Of a stretch of DNA of 17,861 nucleotides, positions 7,200 through 14,059 are shown piece after piece. Source of the stretch: an uncultured Collinsella sp. GTDB lineage: Bacteria > Actinomycetota > Coriobacteriia > Coriobacteriales > Coriobacteriaceae. The DNA lies in assembly GCA_900549655.1 (NCBI GenBank), contig UROZ01000030.1:1-17861 (forward strand), written 5' to 3'. Both the position numbers and the translations under genes were made by a program. Within the stretch, counting starts at the first letter, position 1. Each line of letters opens with the position of its first letter. The notes beneath the pieces were generated by a model. That model was given only the letters and a program-made list of their open reading frames with translations, did not search any database and was not told where the DNA came from.

Positions 7200-8624
7200 C
7201 TATGCGAATGGCTCGTCCTGCCGTATGGGAAACGTCACCGTAATGGTGGTTCCCACGCCCAACTCGCTCGACAGATCGAGCGTGGCGTGATGATACAGGG
7301 CCGCATGCTTGACAATTGCAAGCCCCAGACCGGTTCCGCCGCGCGCCTTGGACCTACTCTTGTCCACGCGATAGAACCGCTCAAATACCTTGCCCTGTTC
7401 TTCAGGCGCGATACCGATTCCCGTGTCGGCGACCGCAAGGAACGGATGGCCTTCGTCGTTGGTGCCGCACTGCAGCGTAACCGCACCGCCGGGTCGATTG
7501 TAGCGGATGGCGTTGCTCGCCAGATTATAGATGAGCTCGTCAATCAAGCGCGACACGCCCTCGATGACCACAGGCTTGGTCTCATGACTTATCGTCACAT
7601 TCGCCTGACGGGCGACCTGTTCAAGACGCTGCTCAACCGCGTAGATGGCACGCGAGAGCTCAATAGGCTCCGTGGAACCAATGGGCACCGCCTCGCCCTC
7701 AGTTGCACGCTCGGCCTCGTCCAAGTTAGACAGCGTAAGGATATCGTTGACAAGCGCTGCCAAGCGGCCCGCCTCACGATAGATGCGACCGCCAAAGTTG
7801 CGCAGGTCGCCCTCGCCCTCGACCATGCCGTTTGCGATGAGCTCGGCATAGCCCGAAATCGCCGTAAGCGGCGTCTTGAGCTCATGGGTGATATTCGCCG
7901 TGAACTCGCGGCGCATACGGTCGTTGTCCGCCAGCACCGCCATTTGGCGCTTGAGTTCCTGGCGCTGCGACTCGATACGCTCAAGCATGGGGACCATCTC
8001 GGCATAGGCGTGCTCATAGCTACGGCGTGGGTGGTCCAAATCCACCTCTTGCAACGGCGCGATGATGGCACGGGACTCGCGGCGCGCCATAAAAAACGAG
8101 AGTACCGCACCCGCTGCTGCGATAAGCAGCATCGGCGCCACCATCGACAGCAAAATCGCCGCAACGCCAGGCTGGGCCTGCGCCAAGCGGACAACCTGGC
8201 CGTTATCAAGGGCGACGGCGCGATACAGCATAATCTCGTCGAGCGTAGAGCTTGCGCGCTCCGCGGAACCCAAACCACTCTCAAAGGCCTCGATGACCTC
8301 GGGGCGATCGCCATGGTTGGGCAGTGTGGAAGGCGACGCCTCGTTGTCGTAGGCAACCGATCCATCCTTGTTAATCAGCGTGATGCGCAAGTCCTCGCGA
8401 TCGAGGCTACGCAAGAACGGGATGGGCTCCTGCTGCTCGTCGAGGGCGGCAGCAATGAGCTCGGTTTCCTGCGCCAGATTGGCACTCGTGGCATCCGCCA
8501 AGGTGTTTTGCACAAAGAACGCACCCAGCACCGTAAACGCCACGATAACCGCCATGGCGCAGACAAAGATCGTCACAAAAACGCGGTGCGACAGCGTATG
8601 TTTTCCCTGGGGGGCGAAGACCAC
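7200..8624 (-). CDS. phoR: PhoR-type sensor histidine kinase
   Basis: Membrane sensor kinase of 474 residues, the partner of the PhoB-type regulator encoded immediately upstream. It has a first membrane segment at about 16-38, an extracytoplasmic domain of about 115 residues, a second membrane segment at about 157-180, then HisKA and ATPase domains. Visible boxes are H (FTANITHELKTPL, His247), N (NLASNAIRYN, 367-376), G1 (ADTGIGI, 399-405), F (FERFYRVDKSR) and G2 (GGTGLGLAI, 429-437). The region between the second membrane segment and the H box is only about 60 residues, so there is no room for the PAS domain present in many PhoR proteins. The start is GTG at 8624, preceded by GGAGG inside the end of the regulator gene; only 3 nt separate the two genes. 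The phosphate role is inferred from the linked pstB. Confidence 0.92.
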   Translation of the reverse strand: MVFAPQGKHTLSHRVFVTIFVCAMAVIVAFTVLGAFFVQNTLADATSANLAQETELIAAALDEQQEPIPFLRSLDREDLRITLINKDGSVAYDNEASPSTLPNHGDRPEVIEAFESGLGSAERASSTLDEIMLYRAVALDNGQVVRLAQAQPGVAAILLSMVAPMLLIAAAGAVLSFFMARRESRAIIAPLQEVDLDHPRRSYEHAYAEMVPMLERIESQRQELKRQMAVLADNDRMRREFTANITHELKTPLTAISGYAELIANGMVEGEGDLRNFGGRIYREAGRLAALVNDILTLSNLDEAERATEGEAVPIGSTEPIELSRAIYAVEQRLEQVARQANVTISHETKPVVIEGVSRLIDELIYNLASNAIRYNRPGGAVTLQCGTNDEGHPFLAVADTGIGIAPEEQGKVFERFYRVDKSRSKARGGTGLGLAIVKHAALYHHATLDLSSELGVGTTITVTFPIRQDEPFA

Positions 8625-8627
8625 GGG

Positions 8628-9356
8628 TTACTCCTCCGATGCGGTGGCCGCGGTGTCGTCACCTTCGGCACCATCACCGGCAGAAGGCTCGGCCAAGCGG
8701 TAGCCCACGCCGCGCACGGTCTCGATGGCGCTGGCATGCTCGCCCAGTTTTTGGCGAAGCGTCTGCACGTGCACGTCAACGGTGCGCGAACCGCCGTCGA
8801 AGTCCCAGCCCCACACGCTCTGCAGCAACGACTCGCGGGTAAAAACCACGCCGGGCTTGCGCATGAGGTACTCGAGCAGGTCGAACTCGCGCAGGGTGAG
8901 CTTAAGCGGCTCGCCGGCAACGGTCACCTCGCGATGGCTGGGCGAGAGCACGATGTCGCCCACGCTGAGCACATCGCTCGCCTGCTTGACCATGCCGCCG
9001 CGACGCAGCAGTGCGCGGCAGCGGCTCGCAAGCTCCATGAGCGAAAACGGCTTAGTCAGGTAATCGTCGGCACCGCCATCGAGCGCCATCACCTTGTCGA
9101 GCTCGGTATCCTTGGCGGTAAGCATCATGATGGGCACCGTCGCCGTCAGGCGATCGGCACGCAGTCGACGCATAATCGCCAAGCCATCGGTATCGGGCAG
9201 CATGATGTCGAGCAGGACGGCATCGGGTACCCGTCGCGCCACGGCAGCCTTAAACTCACCGTCGCACGAAAAGCCTTCGGCCTCAATCCCCTGCTTGCGC
9301 AGCGCATAGACCGTCAAATCCCTGATGTTGTCATCGTCCTCGACGTAATAGATCAT
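8628..9356 (-). CDS. phoB: PhoB-type OmpR-family response regulator
   Basis: DNA-binding response regulator of 242 residues. The receiver domain has the acidic pocket (VEDDD, 5-9), phosphoacceptor D50 in LLDIMLPDTDG, the conserved Thr in MLTAKD and Lys in TKPF. The C-terminal winged helix of the OmpR/PhoB class has LTLREFDLLEYLM, the recognition helix around SRTVDVHVQTLRQKLG and the wing GVGYRL. I chose ATG 9356 because it follows AAAGGGG at 6 nt. An in-frame ATG at 9380 would add 8 residues but has a poor ribosome site. The last about 17 residues are an acidic, Ala-rich tail. The gene sits between pstB and the kinase gene, which is why I call it PhoB/PhoP rather than a general regulator. Confidence 0.92.
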   Translation of the reverse strand: MIYYVEDDDNIRDLTVYALRKQGIEAEGFSCDGEFKAAVARRVPDAVLLDIMLPDTDGLAIMRRLRADRLTATVPIMMLTAKDTELDKVMALDGGADDYLTKPFSLMELASRCRALLRRGGMVKQASDVLSVGDIVLSPSHREVTVAGEPLKLTLREFDLLEYLMRKPGVVFTRESLLQSVWGWDFDGGSRTVDVHVQTLRQKLGEHASAIETVRGVGYRLAEPSAGDGAEGDDTAATASEE

Positions 9357-9396
9357 GTTGAACCCCTTTGCGGCCGGCATGACCGCATCTTAACCC

Positions 9397-9410
9397 TAAA
9401 GGTACCTTTA
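9397..9410. promoter_or_regulatory. 14-bp perfect palindrome between pstB and the PhoB-type gene
   Basis: TAAAGGTACCTTTA is a perfect palindrome without a loop. It lies in the 64-nt gap between the pstB stop codon and the preferred start of the regulator gene. A loopless perfect palindrome is more typical of a dimeric protein's operator than of a terminator. The protein that would bind it is not identifiable from the sequence. Confidence 0.4.
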
Positions 9411-9420
9411 CTAGATGGTA

Positions 9421-10296
9421 TCAGCCAAAACGTCCCGTCAAATAATCCGCCGTGCGCGGATCGGTCGGATTCTTGAAGAGTTGCGCGGTGGGCGCGTGCT
9501 CCACCAACTCACCCAGCAAGAAAAACGCGACCGAGTCGGAGATACGCGCCGCCTGCTGCATATTGTGCGTAACGACCACGAGCGTACAGACCTCCTTGAG
9601 CTCGCAGGCCAGCTGCTCAACCACCAGCGTCGACACGGGGTCGAGTGCCGAGGTCGGCTCGTCCATCAGCAGAATGTCGGGCTGCACGGCAAGCGCGCGG
9701 GCGATGCACAGGCGCTGCTGCTGTCCACCCGAAAGACCCAGGCCCGACTCTTTGAGCTTGTCCTTGACCTCATCCCATAGCGCAGCACGACGAAGGGAGT
9801 CCTCGACCAGCTCATCCAGCACAGCGCGATCGCGCACACCCATGCCGCGAGGACCGTAGGCGACGTTGTCGTAGATGCTCATGGGAAACGGGTTGGGGCG
9901 CTGGAACACCATGCCCACGCGCTGGCGAAGGCGGCAAATGTCGTAATCGCCCAGGATATCTTGACCATCGAGCGCAATCTTGCCCTCGATGCGGCAATCC
10001 TTGATGCCGTCGTTCATGCGGTTAAAGCAGCGCAGCAACGTCGACTTGCCGCAGCCCGATGGACCGATGAACGAGGTGATCTGCTTGTCGCGGATCTTGA
10101 TATTCACGTCCTTGAGCGCATGATGGTCGCCATAGAACAGGTCGAGGCCCTCGACATCGATGCGCGTCGGCGAGGCGGCAAGATCCTCTGCCGTGGGGCG
10201 AGTCGCATCCCCAACCTCGCGCTCGCGCGCGGCCTCGGCCTGCGCTTTCATGAGTTCTTCAAGCTCCGTGGGCTCCACAGCCGCAGCAGCCGTCAT
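9421..10296 (-). CDS. pstB: Phosphate ABC transporter ATP-binding protein PstB
   Basis: ATPase subunit of the high-affinity phosphate importer, 291 residues. Motifs in order: Walker A GPSGCGKST (78-86), the PstB hallmark LRCFNRMND (88-96), Q-loop FQRPNPFPMSIYDNVAYGPR (131-150), ABC signature LSGGQQQR (188-195), Walker B ILLMDEPTSALDP (208-220) and switch H244 in VVTHNMQQAAR. The phrase FQRPNPFPMSIYDN is highly specific to PstB. About 45 residues of charged sequence precede the domain, an extension relative to the usual 250-260 residues. ATG 10296 follows GGAGG by 8 nt; an in-frame GTG at 10311 is less likely because it would put that GGAGG inside the coding region. No pstS, pstC, pstA or phoU adjoins it. 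It leads a unit with the PhoB/PhoR-type genes. Confidence 0.97.
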   Translation of the reverse strand: MTAAAAVEPTELEELMKAQAEAAREREVGDATRPTAEDLAASPTRIDVEGLDLFYGDHHALKDVNIKIRDKQITSFIGPSGCGKSTLLRCFNRMNDGIKDCRIEGKIALDGQDILGDYDICRLRQRVGMVFQRPNPFPMSIYDNVAYGPRGMGVRDRAVLDELVEDSLRRAALWDEVKDKLKESGLGLSGGQQQRLCIARALAVQPDILLMDEPTSALDPVSTLVVEQLACELKEVCTLVVVTHNMQQAARISDSVAFFLLGELVEHAPTAQLFKNPTDPRTADYLTGRFG

Positions 10297-10351
10297 ACCG
10301 CATACCTCCACATCGATATCAATTCAGCAGTATCGATAGTAGGAATCGCGG

Positions 10352-10389
10352 CTCATATGCACGTGAGCGCATTGTCAAGTGTTTGTAAG
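10352..10389 (-). promoter_or_regulatory. Candidate pstB promoter with Pho-box-like direct repeat
   Basis: On the minus strand CTTACAA (10389-10383) and TTGACAA (10378-10372) are direct repeats matching at 5 of 7 positions, with an 11-bp period, the phasing of PhoB/PhoP binding sites. The second unit includes a consensus -35, TTGACA (10378-10373). The best -10 is TATGAG (10357-10352) with a short 15-nt spacer, a weak match that would fit an activator-dependent promoter. The site lies 11 nt past the stop codon of the upstream kinase gene and about 76 nt before pstB. Confidence 0.45.
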
Positions 10390-10399
10390 GGCACACTGG

Positions 10400-11638
10400 C
10401 TATGCGGCGGGCAGCTCGATGGTGAATATCGTGTGTTCGGGCGTCGATTCACATGCAACGGTACCGCCGTGCGCGCATACGATCTCCTTGGCGATGGCAA
10501 GCCCCAGTCCAGCGCCGCCGCGATTGGTCGCACGCGCCGCATCCAGGCGATAGAACTTCTCAAAGATCTCCTTGAGCTTTGCCTCAGGGATGGGATCGCC
10601 CTGATTGATAAAGCGCACGCGCACGCCACCGCCGTCCCGGCGTCTGGCCTCGATCGTGATGGTCGAGCCCTCATAGCTATAGGCAACGGCGTTTTTCATG
10701 ATGTTGTTGAACACGCGAGCCATCTTGTCGCCATCCACGAGCACCGTCAGGTCCTCGCGAATATCAACTTGGACTTCCTTATGCTGCTCGTTGAGGATGG
10801 GATAGAACTCGTCAGCCACCTGAGCCAGCAGCAACCCCAGATCAACATAGCCGCGCGTGAGCACGATATCGTGGAAGTCAAAGCGCGTGATATCGAAGAA
10901 CTCTTCGATGAGCGTATCGAGCCGGTGCGCCTTGTCGAGCGCCACGCCCGTAAAGTGCGCACGTTGCTCAACCGGCAGCTCGGGAGCCTCTTGCAGCAGC
11001 GAAAGATAGCCCACCACACTGGCAAGCGGGGTGCGTAGGTCATGTGCCAAGTACGTGACCAGATCGTCCTTGCGATGAGATTCGTCACGCAAGGCCTGTT
11101 GCACCTTGCGCTCACGGTCACGCACGCGGTTAAGGGCGCCCTCGACCTCCAAGAAGTCGCCGTCGATGTTATCCCAGGTGTCAGGGTGATCGATCAGGCG
11201 ATCTTGAATACGAGCGGCCAGCACACAATCGGCATGCTGCTCGCCCTGCTCGTAGCCCTGGTAGTACAGGGCGCGGCCACACAAGAACAGCACGCACGCG
11301 GCAAGCGCCAGCACAAAGCCAAGCATGTTGAATACAAAGCCGGCATCGAACAGCACCGGCCCTTCGATGCCGCCGAGCGCCATGGCGCCAATCGCCAACG
11401 TCATGGCCCACGCGGCGCCGCCAATCACCACGCAGCGGCACACGATCTCAAATCGATCGATCAGCAAAAAGCCGACAAGCAGCACCGCCAAGATTCCGAC
11501 GATGTTGTCGATGCCAATCAGCAGCAGGCTCAGCAAAAAGAGCAGCACCGTTGCAAGCGCGCGGTTGTCGACGACCGACCTCACGTATTCAAAGAGCCGA
11601 TCGGGCACCTCGAACGCTTGCCTATCGTCTTTTGTCAT
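10400..11638 (-). CDS. VanS-like sensor histidine kinase with multi-spanning membrane domain
   Basis: Sensor kinase of 412 residues, transcribed after its regulator gene with a 26-nt gap. ATG 11638 follows GAGGA at a normal distance; the frame is open further upstream, but that would overlap the regulator gene. The N-terminal part has four hydrophobic segments (about 28-44, 46-61, 66-87, 103-121) with very short loops. It therefore probably senses within or at the membrane rather than through a large external domain. H box: YLAHDLRTPLASVVGYLSLL (His199 in HDLRTP). N box: NNIMKNAVAYS (311-321). The G1 region reads FINQGDPIP, the degenerate form seen in VanS kinases, followed by IFEKFYRLD and GGAGLGLAIAKEIV (374-387). 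These features place it in the VanS-like group. No vanHAX genes are present, so a vancomycin role is not implied. Confidence 0.9.
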   Translation of the reverse strand: MTKDDRQAFEVPDRLFEYVRSVVDNRALATVLLFLLSLLLIGIDNIVGILAVLLVGFLLIDRFEIVCRCVVIGGAAWAMTLAIGAMALGGIEGPVLFDAGFVFNMLGFVLALAACVLFLCGRALYYQGYEQGEQHADCVLAARIQDRLIDHPDTWDNIDGDFLEVEGALNRVRDRERKVQQALRDESHRKDDLVTYLAHDLRTPLASVVGYLSLLQEAPELPVEQRAHFTGVALDKAHRLDTLIEEFFDITRFDFHDIVLTRGYVDLGLLLAQVADEFYPILNEQHKEVQVDIREDLTVLVDGDKMARVFNNIMKNAVAYSYEGSTITIEARRRDGGGVRVRFINQGDPIPEAKLKEIFEKFYRLDAARATNRGGAGLGLAIAKEIVCAHGGTVACESTPEHTIFTIELPAA

Positions 11639-11664
11639 ATCAAGATCCTCACAAGCGAAAAGCG

Positions 11665-12360
11665 TTATTCGATGATGTAGCCGACGCCCCAGACGTTTTT
11701 GATAAAGCGTGGCTTTTGTGCGTCGTCGCCGATCTTTTCGCGCAAGTGGCGAATATGCACCATCACCGTATTGTTGGAGCCGGGCATAAAGTCCTCGTTC
11801 CACACCGCGCGGAACAGGTCCTCCACGGCCACCACGCTGCCGCGATGCTCGACCAGATACAGCAAGATTGAATACTCGGTGGGCGTGAGGCGAACCGGTG
11901 AACCGTCCACTGTCACGGAACGAGCATCGCGGTTGATCTCCAAGCCGTCGAGCTGAATGGTCGGCGACTCGGCCGCCTGTGCACGGCTACCGTAGCTGGT
12001 GTAGCGGCGAAGCTGAGCGTGCACGCGCGCGATGAGCTCCAGCGGACGGAACGGCTTAACCACATAATCGTCCGCGCCAAGCGAAAGGCCCCCGATCTTG
12101 TCTTGCTGGGCATCGCGCGCCGTCAGCATGATCACGGGATAGGTATGGCTGGAACGGATCGTACGCAGCAGCTCAAACCCATCGATATCGGGCAGCATGA
12201 CATCAAGCAGCGCCAGATCGAACTCCTGCTCCAAAATCGCCTTGGCAGCATCGGCCCCGCTATAGGCAATCTGGACATCAAAGCCCTCTTTTGTAAGGTA
12301 GATGCCAACCAAGTCGGCGATGGCCTTCTCGTCATCAACTACCAAAATGCGCTCGTTCAT
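11665..12360 (-). CDS. VanR-like OmpR-family response regulator
   Basis: Response regulator of 231 residues. The receiver has VVDDE (7-11), phosphoacceptor D53 in LLDVMLPDIDG, MLTARD and the VVKPF lysine. The winged-helix domain has LTPTEYSILLYLVEH, the recognition helix NNTVMVHIRHLREKIG and the terminal wing VWGVGYIIE. The sequence FIKNVWGVGY and the following VanS-like kinase place it in the VanR/OmpR group. ATG 12360 follows GAGGAG with about 7 nt spacing. It is divergent from the D,D-carboxypeptidase gene, with about 200 nt between start codons, so the regulator may control both directions. No direct-repeat operator was recognised in that gap; CATAAT at 12386-12381 is a possible -10 for this gene. 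Confidence 0.93.
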   Translation of the reverse strand: MNERILVVDDEKAIADLVGIYLTKEGFDVQIAYSGADAAKAILEQEFDLALLDVMLPDIDGFELLRTIRSSHTYPVIMLTARDAQQDKIGGLSLGADDYVVKPFRPLELIARVHAQLRRYTSYGSRAQAAESPTIQLDGLEINRDARSVTVDGSPVRLTPTEYSILLYLVEHRGSVVAVEDLFRAVWNEDFMPGSNNTVMVHIRHLREKIGDDAQKPRFIKNVWGVGYIIE

Positions 12361-12512
12361 GCGTGCTCCTCTCGCGCTCCATTATGCCTGAGGCGACGCA
12401 CGCCACACACAACAAGCGTGGGTGATTAAGTCGGCCTTAAGCACCCTTGTGCCCGTTCGGGTGCGGATGTGGGCCAAGCGCGCACGCGATGATCGCCGAC
12501 GCCGGCAAACGA

Positions 12513-12518
12513 TATACT
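12513..12518 (+). promoter_or_regulatory. Candidate -10 element of the D,D-carboxypeptidase gene
   Basis: TATACT matches 5 of 6 consensus bases. A transcript would start near 12525, about 33 nt before GTG 12558, which helps choose that start over the longer open frame beginning at 12447. No good -35 is present at 17 nt, so the promoter may need an activator. Confidence 0.4.
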
Positions 12519-12557
12519 CTAGTTTCAGAAGAGACCATCCCGTCGAAAGCGAAATCT

Positions 12558-13898
12558 GTGAAGTCCCTCACCTCTTTTGCAAAGCGCTCAGCCCAGCTTG
12601 CCGCCGGCTTTGTCTGCGCTATCGCTCTTGCCGCTGGCGCGCCCACCGTCGCCGGCGCCCAAGTGCTCACGACCGACAATGTTTGCGGCAAAACCGCCGA
12701 TGCGCGCGGCATCACGGCCGAAAACCTGCCCGATATCGATGCGACCAATGCCCTCGTCATGGGCAAAGACGGCACCGTCTACTATGGGCGCGGCGCCGAT
12801 GAGCAGGTCAAGATTGCCTCGATCACCAAGGTCATGACCGCAATCCTAACCGTCGAGAATTGCAAGATGGACGAGAAGGTCACGGTGAGCAACGCCGCAG
12901 CCACCGTGGGCAATTCGACCGCCGGCTTGCTCGAAGGCGACAAGCTTACCGTGGAGCAGGCGCTGCGCGGCCTGATGATTCCCTCGGGCAACGACGCCGC
13001 CATCGTGCTCGCCGAATATGTGGGCAAGAAGATCGACCCTAAGACCAAAGACGCCGAGGCCACATTTGTGAAGGCCATGAACGAGCGCGCTAAGAAGCTC
13101 GGCTGTACCGGTACGCTTTTTGAAAACCCGCATGGTCTGGACTTTGATGAGTGGGCTGGCGATATGCACTCAACCGCACATGACGTAGCGCTGATGATGC
13201 AGGAGGCCATGAAAAACGACACGATCCGCGAGGTCGTAGCGAGCGAGGATTCCTGGATCGCGGTCACGGGCGCCGACGGCACCGACCATTCGCATTCCAT
13301 GGACACGCATAACTATTTGCTGGGCCAAGATGGCAACATCGGCGGCAAGACCGGCACCACCGACGACGCGGGCTATTGCTTTACGAGCGCCTACAACCGC
13401 GACGGCGACGAGATCTACACCGTCGTTTTGAACTCCACCACCACCGACCAGCGCTTTACCGATACCGCAACCCTTGCCAATTGGTACTACGGTCACAAGG
13501 CGGCGGTCGCAATCGCCAACACGCAGGAAAAGACTGCCAACGGCAACCCGCTTATGGCGCGCATTAGTCAAACCGACTGGACGGATAAGACGATCGACGC
13601 CACGCTCGCCGATCCTACGGCGCAAGCGACCGTGTTTTCCCTTGCCGGCGAGGTGACCGAAAAGGTTAGCTACGACGATCTTTCGGGCACGGTGCATGTG
13701 GGCGACAAGGTGGGCAGCGTTACGCTCAAGCAGGACGGCACCAAGATCGCCGTCATGGACCTGGTTGCCGACGAGGAAGGCTCGGGGCCGAATCCCATTG
13801 AATGGCTGCTCGTGAAGCTCGATCGCTTGGGCCGCCGCATCGACAACCGGCCACTTGCGGCAGAGAGCGAGACCGTCGCCAAGGCTCCTGAGATGTAG
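12558..13898 (+). CDS. Serine-type D-alanyl-D-alanine carboxypeptidase (DacA-like, peptidase S11)
   Basis: Penicillin-binding protein that removes the terminal D-Ala from peptidoglycan stem peptides outside the membrane; 446 residues from GTG 12558. A signal peptide is clear: a basic start, hydrophobic core LAAGFVCAIALAAGA and a likely cut after VAGA (about 34). The catalytic motifs are complete: SxxK in ASITKVMTAIL (S88, K91), SxN in IPSGNDAA (S143) and KTG in GGKTGTT (264-266). The C-terminal part (about 335-405) is the beta-rich domain typical of PBP5-like enzymes. The last 40 residues contain PNPIEWLLVKLDRLG, probably an amphipathic membrane anchor rather than a full membrane helix. The frame is open back to GTG 12447, but that extension overlaps the probable promoter. 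It is the only clear plus-strand gene, divergent from the VanR-like gene and followed by a strong terminator. Confidence 0.94.
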   Translation: MKSLTSFAKRSAQLAAGFVCAIALAAGAPTVAGAQVLTTDNVCGKTADARGITAENLPDIDATNALVMGKDGTVYYGRGADEQVKIASITKVMTAILTVENCKMDEKVTVSNAAATVGNSTAGLLEGDKLTVEQALRGLMIPSGNDAAIVLAEYVGKKIDPKTKDAEATFVKAMNERAKKLGCTGTLFENPHGLDFDEWAGDMHSTAHDVALMMQEAMKNDTIREVVASEDSWIAVTGADGTDHSHSMDTHNYLLGQDGNIGGKTGTTDDAGYCFTSAYNRDGDEIYTVVLNSTTTDQRFTDTATLANWYYGHKAAVAIANTQEKTANGNPLMARISQTDWTDKTIDATLADPTAQATVFSLAGEVTEKVSYDDLSGTVHVGDKVGSVTLKQDGTKIAVMDLVADEEGSGPNPIEWLLVKLDRLGRRIDNRPLAAESETVAKAPEM

Positions 13899-13927
13899 GG
13901 CTGGGGGAACATTACATTTGAGATTGG

Positions 13928-13955
13928 AGAGGCGTCCAACGGGGCGCCTCTTTTT
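13928..13955 (+). terminator. Intrinsic terminator of the D,D-carboxypeptidase gene
   Basis: AGAGGCG (13928-13934) pairs with CGCCTCT (13945-13951) around a 10-nt loop and runs directly into TTTTT (13951-13955). It lies 30 nt after the stop codon. This is the clearest Rho-independent terminator for a protein gene in the window. Confidence 0.9.
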
Positions 13956-14059
13956 GAATACCTCTTAAACGGGATGCGTCAGAATCACCAAAGCGACATT
14001 GCTAGCCGTTTACCTTCGCTGTGTCTTTTCGGACCTTGAAAACGGGTCCACCGGGCATG

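Noticed and set aside
7287..9476. Plus-strand open frame of 729 codons opposite the PhoR/PhoB-type genes
   Set aside because: It spans two genuine genes on the other strand, is Arg/His-rich and has no domain signature. It is explained by codon bias of the minus-strand genes.
10400..12360. Vancomycin-resistance operon
   Set aside because: Only VanR/VanS-like genes are present. There is no ligase, lactate dehydrogenase or VanX dipeptidase, and the carboxypeptidase is a standard serine PBP rather than the metallo-enzyme VanY.
12447..12557. Longer N-terminus for the D,D-carboxypeptidase from GTG 12447
   Set aside because: The extra 37 residues would precede a normal signal peptide and overlap the best -10 element at 12513-12518. 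GTG 12558 gives a proper secretory start.
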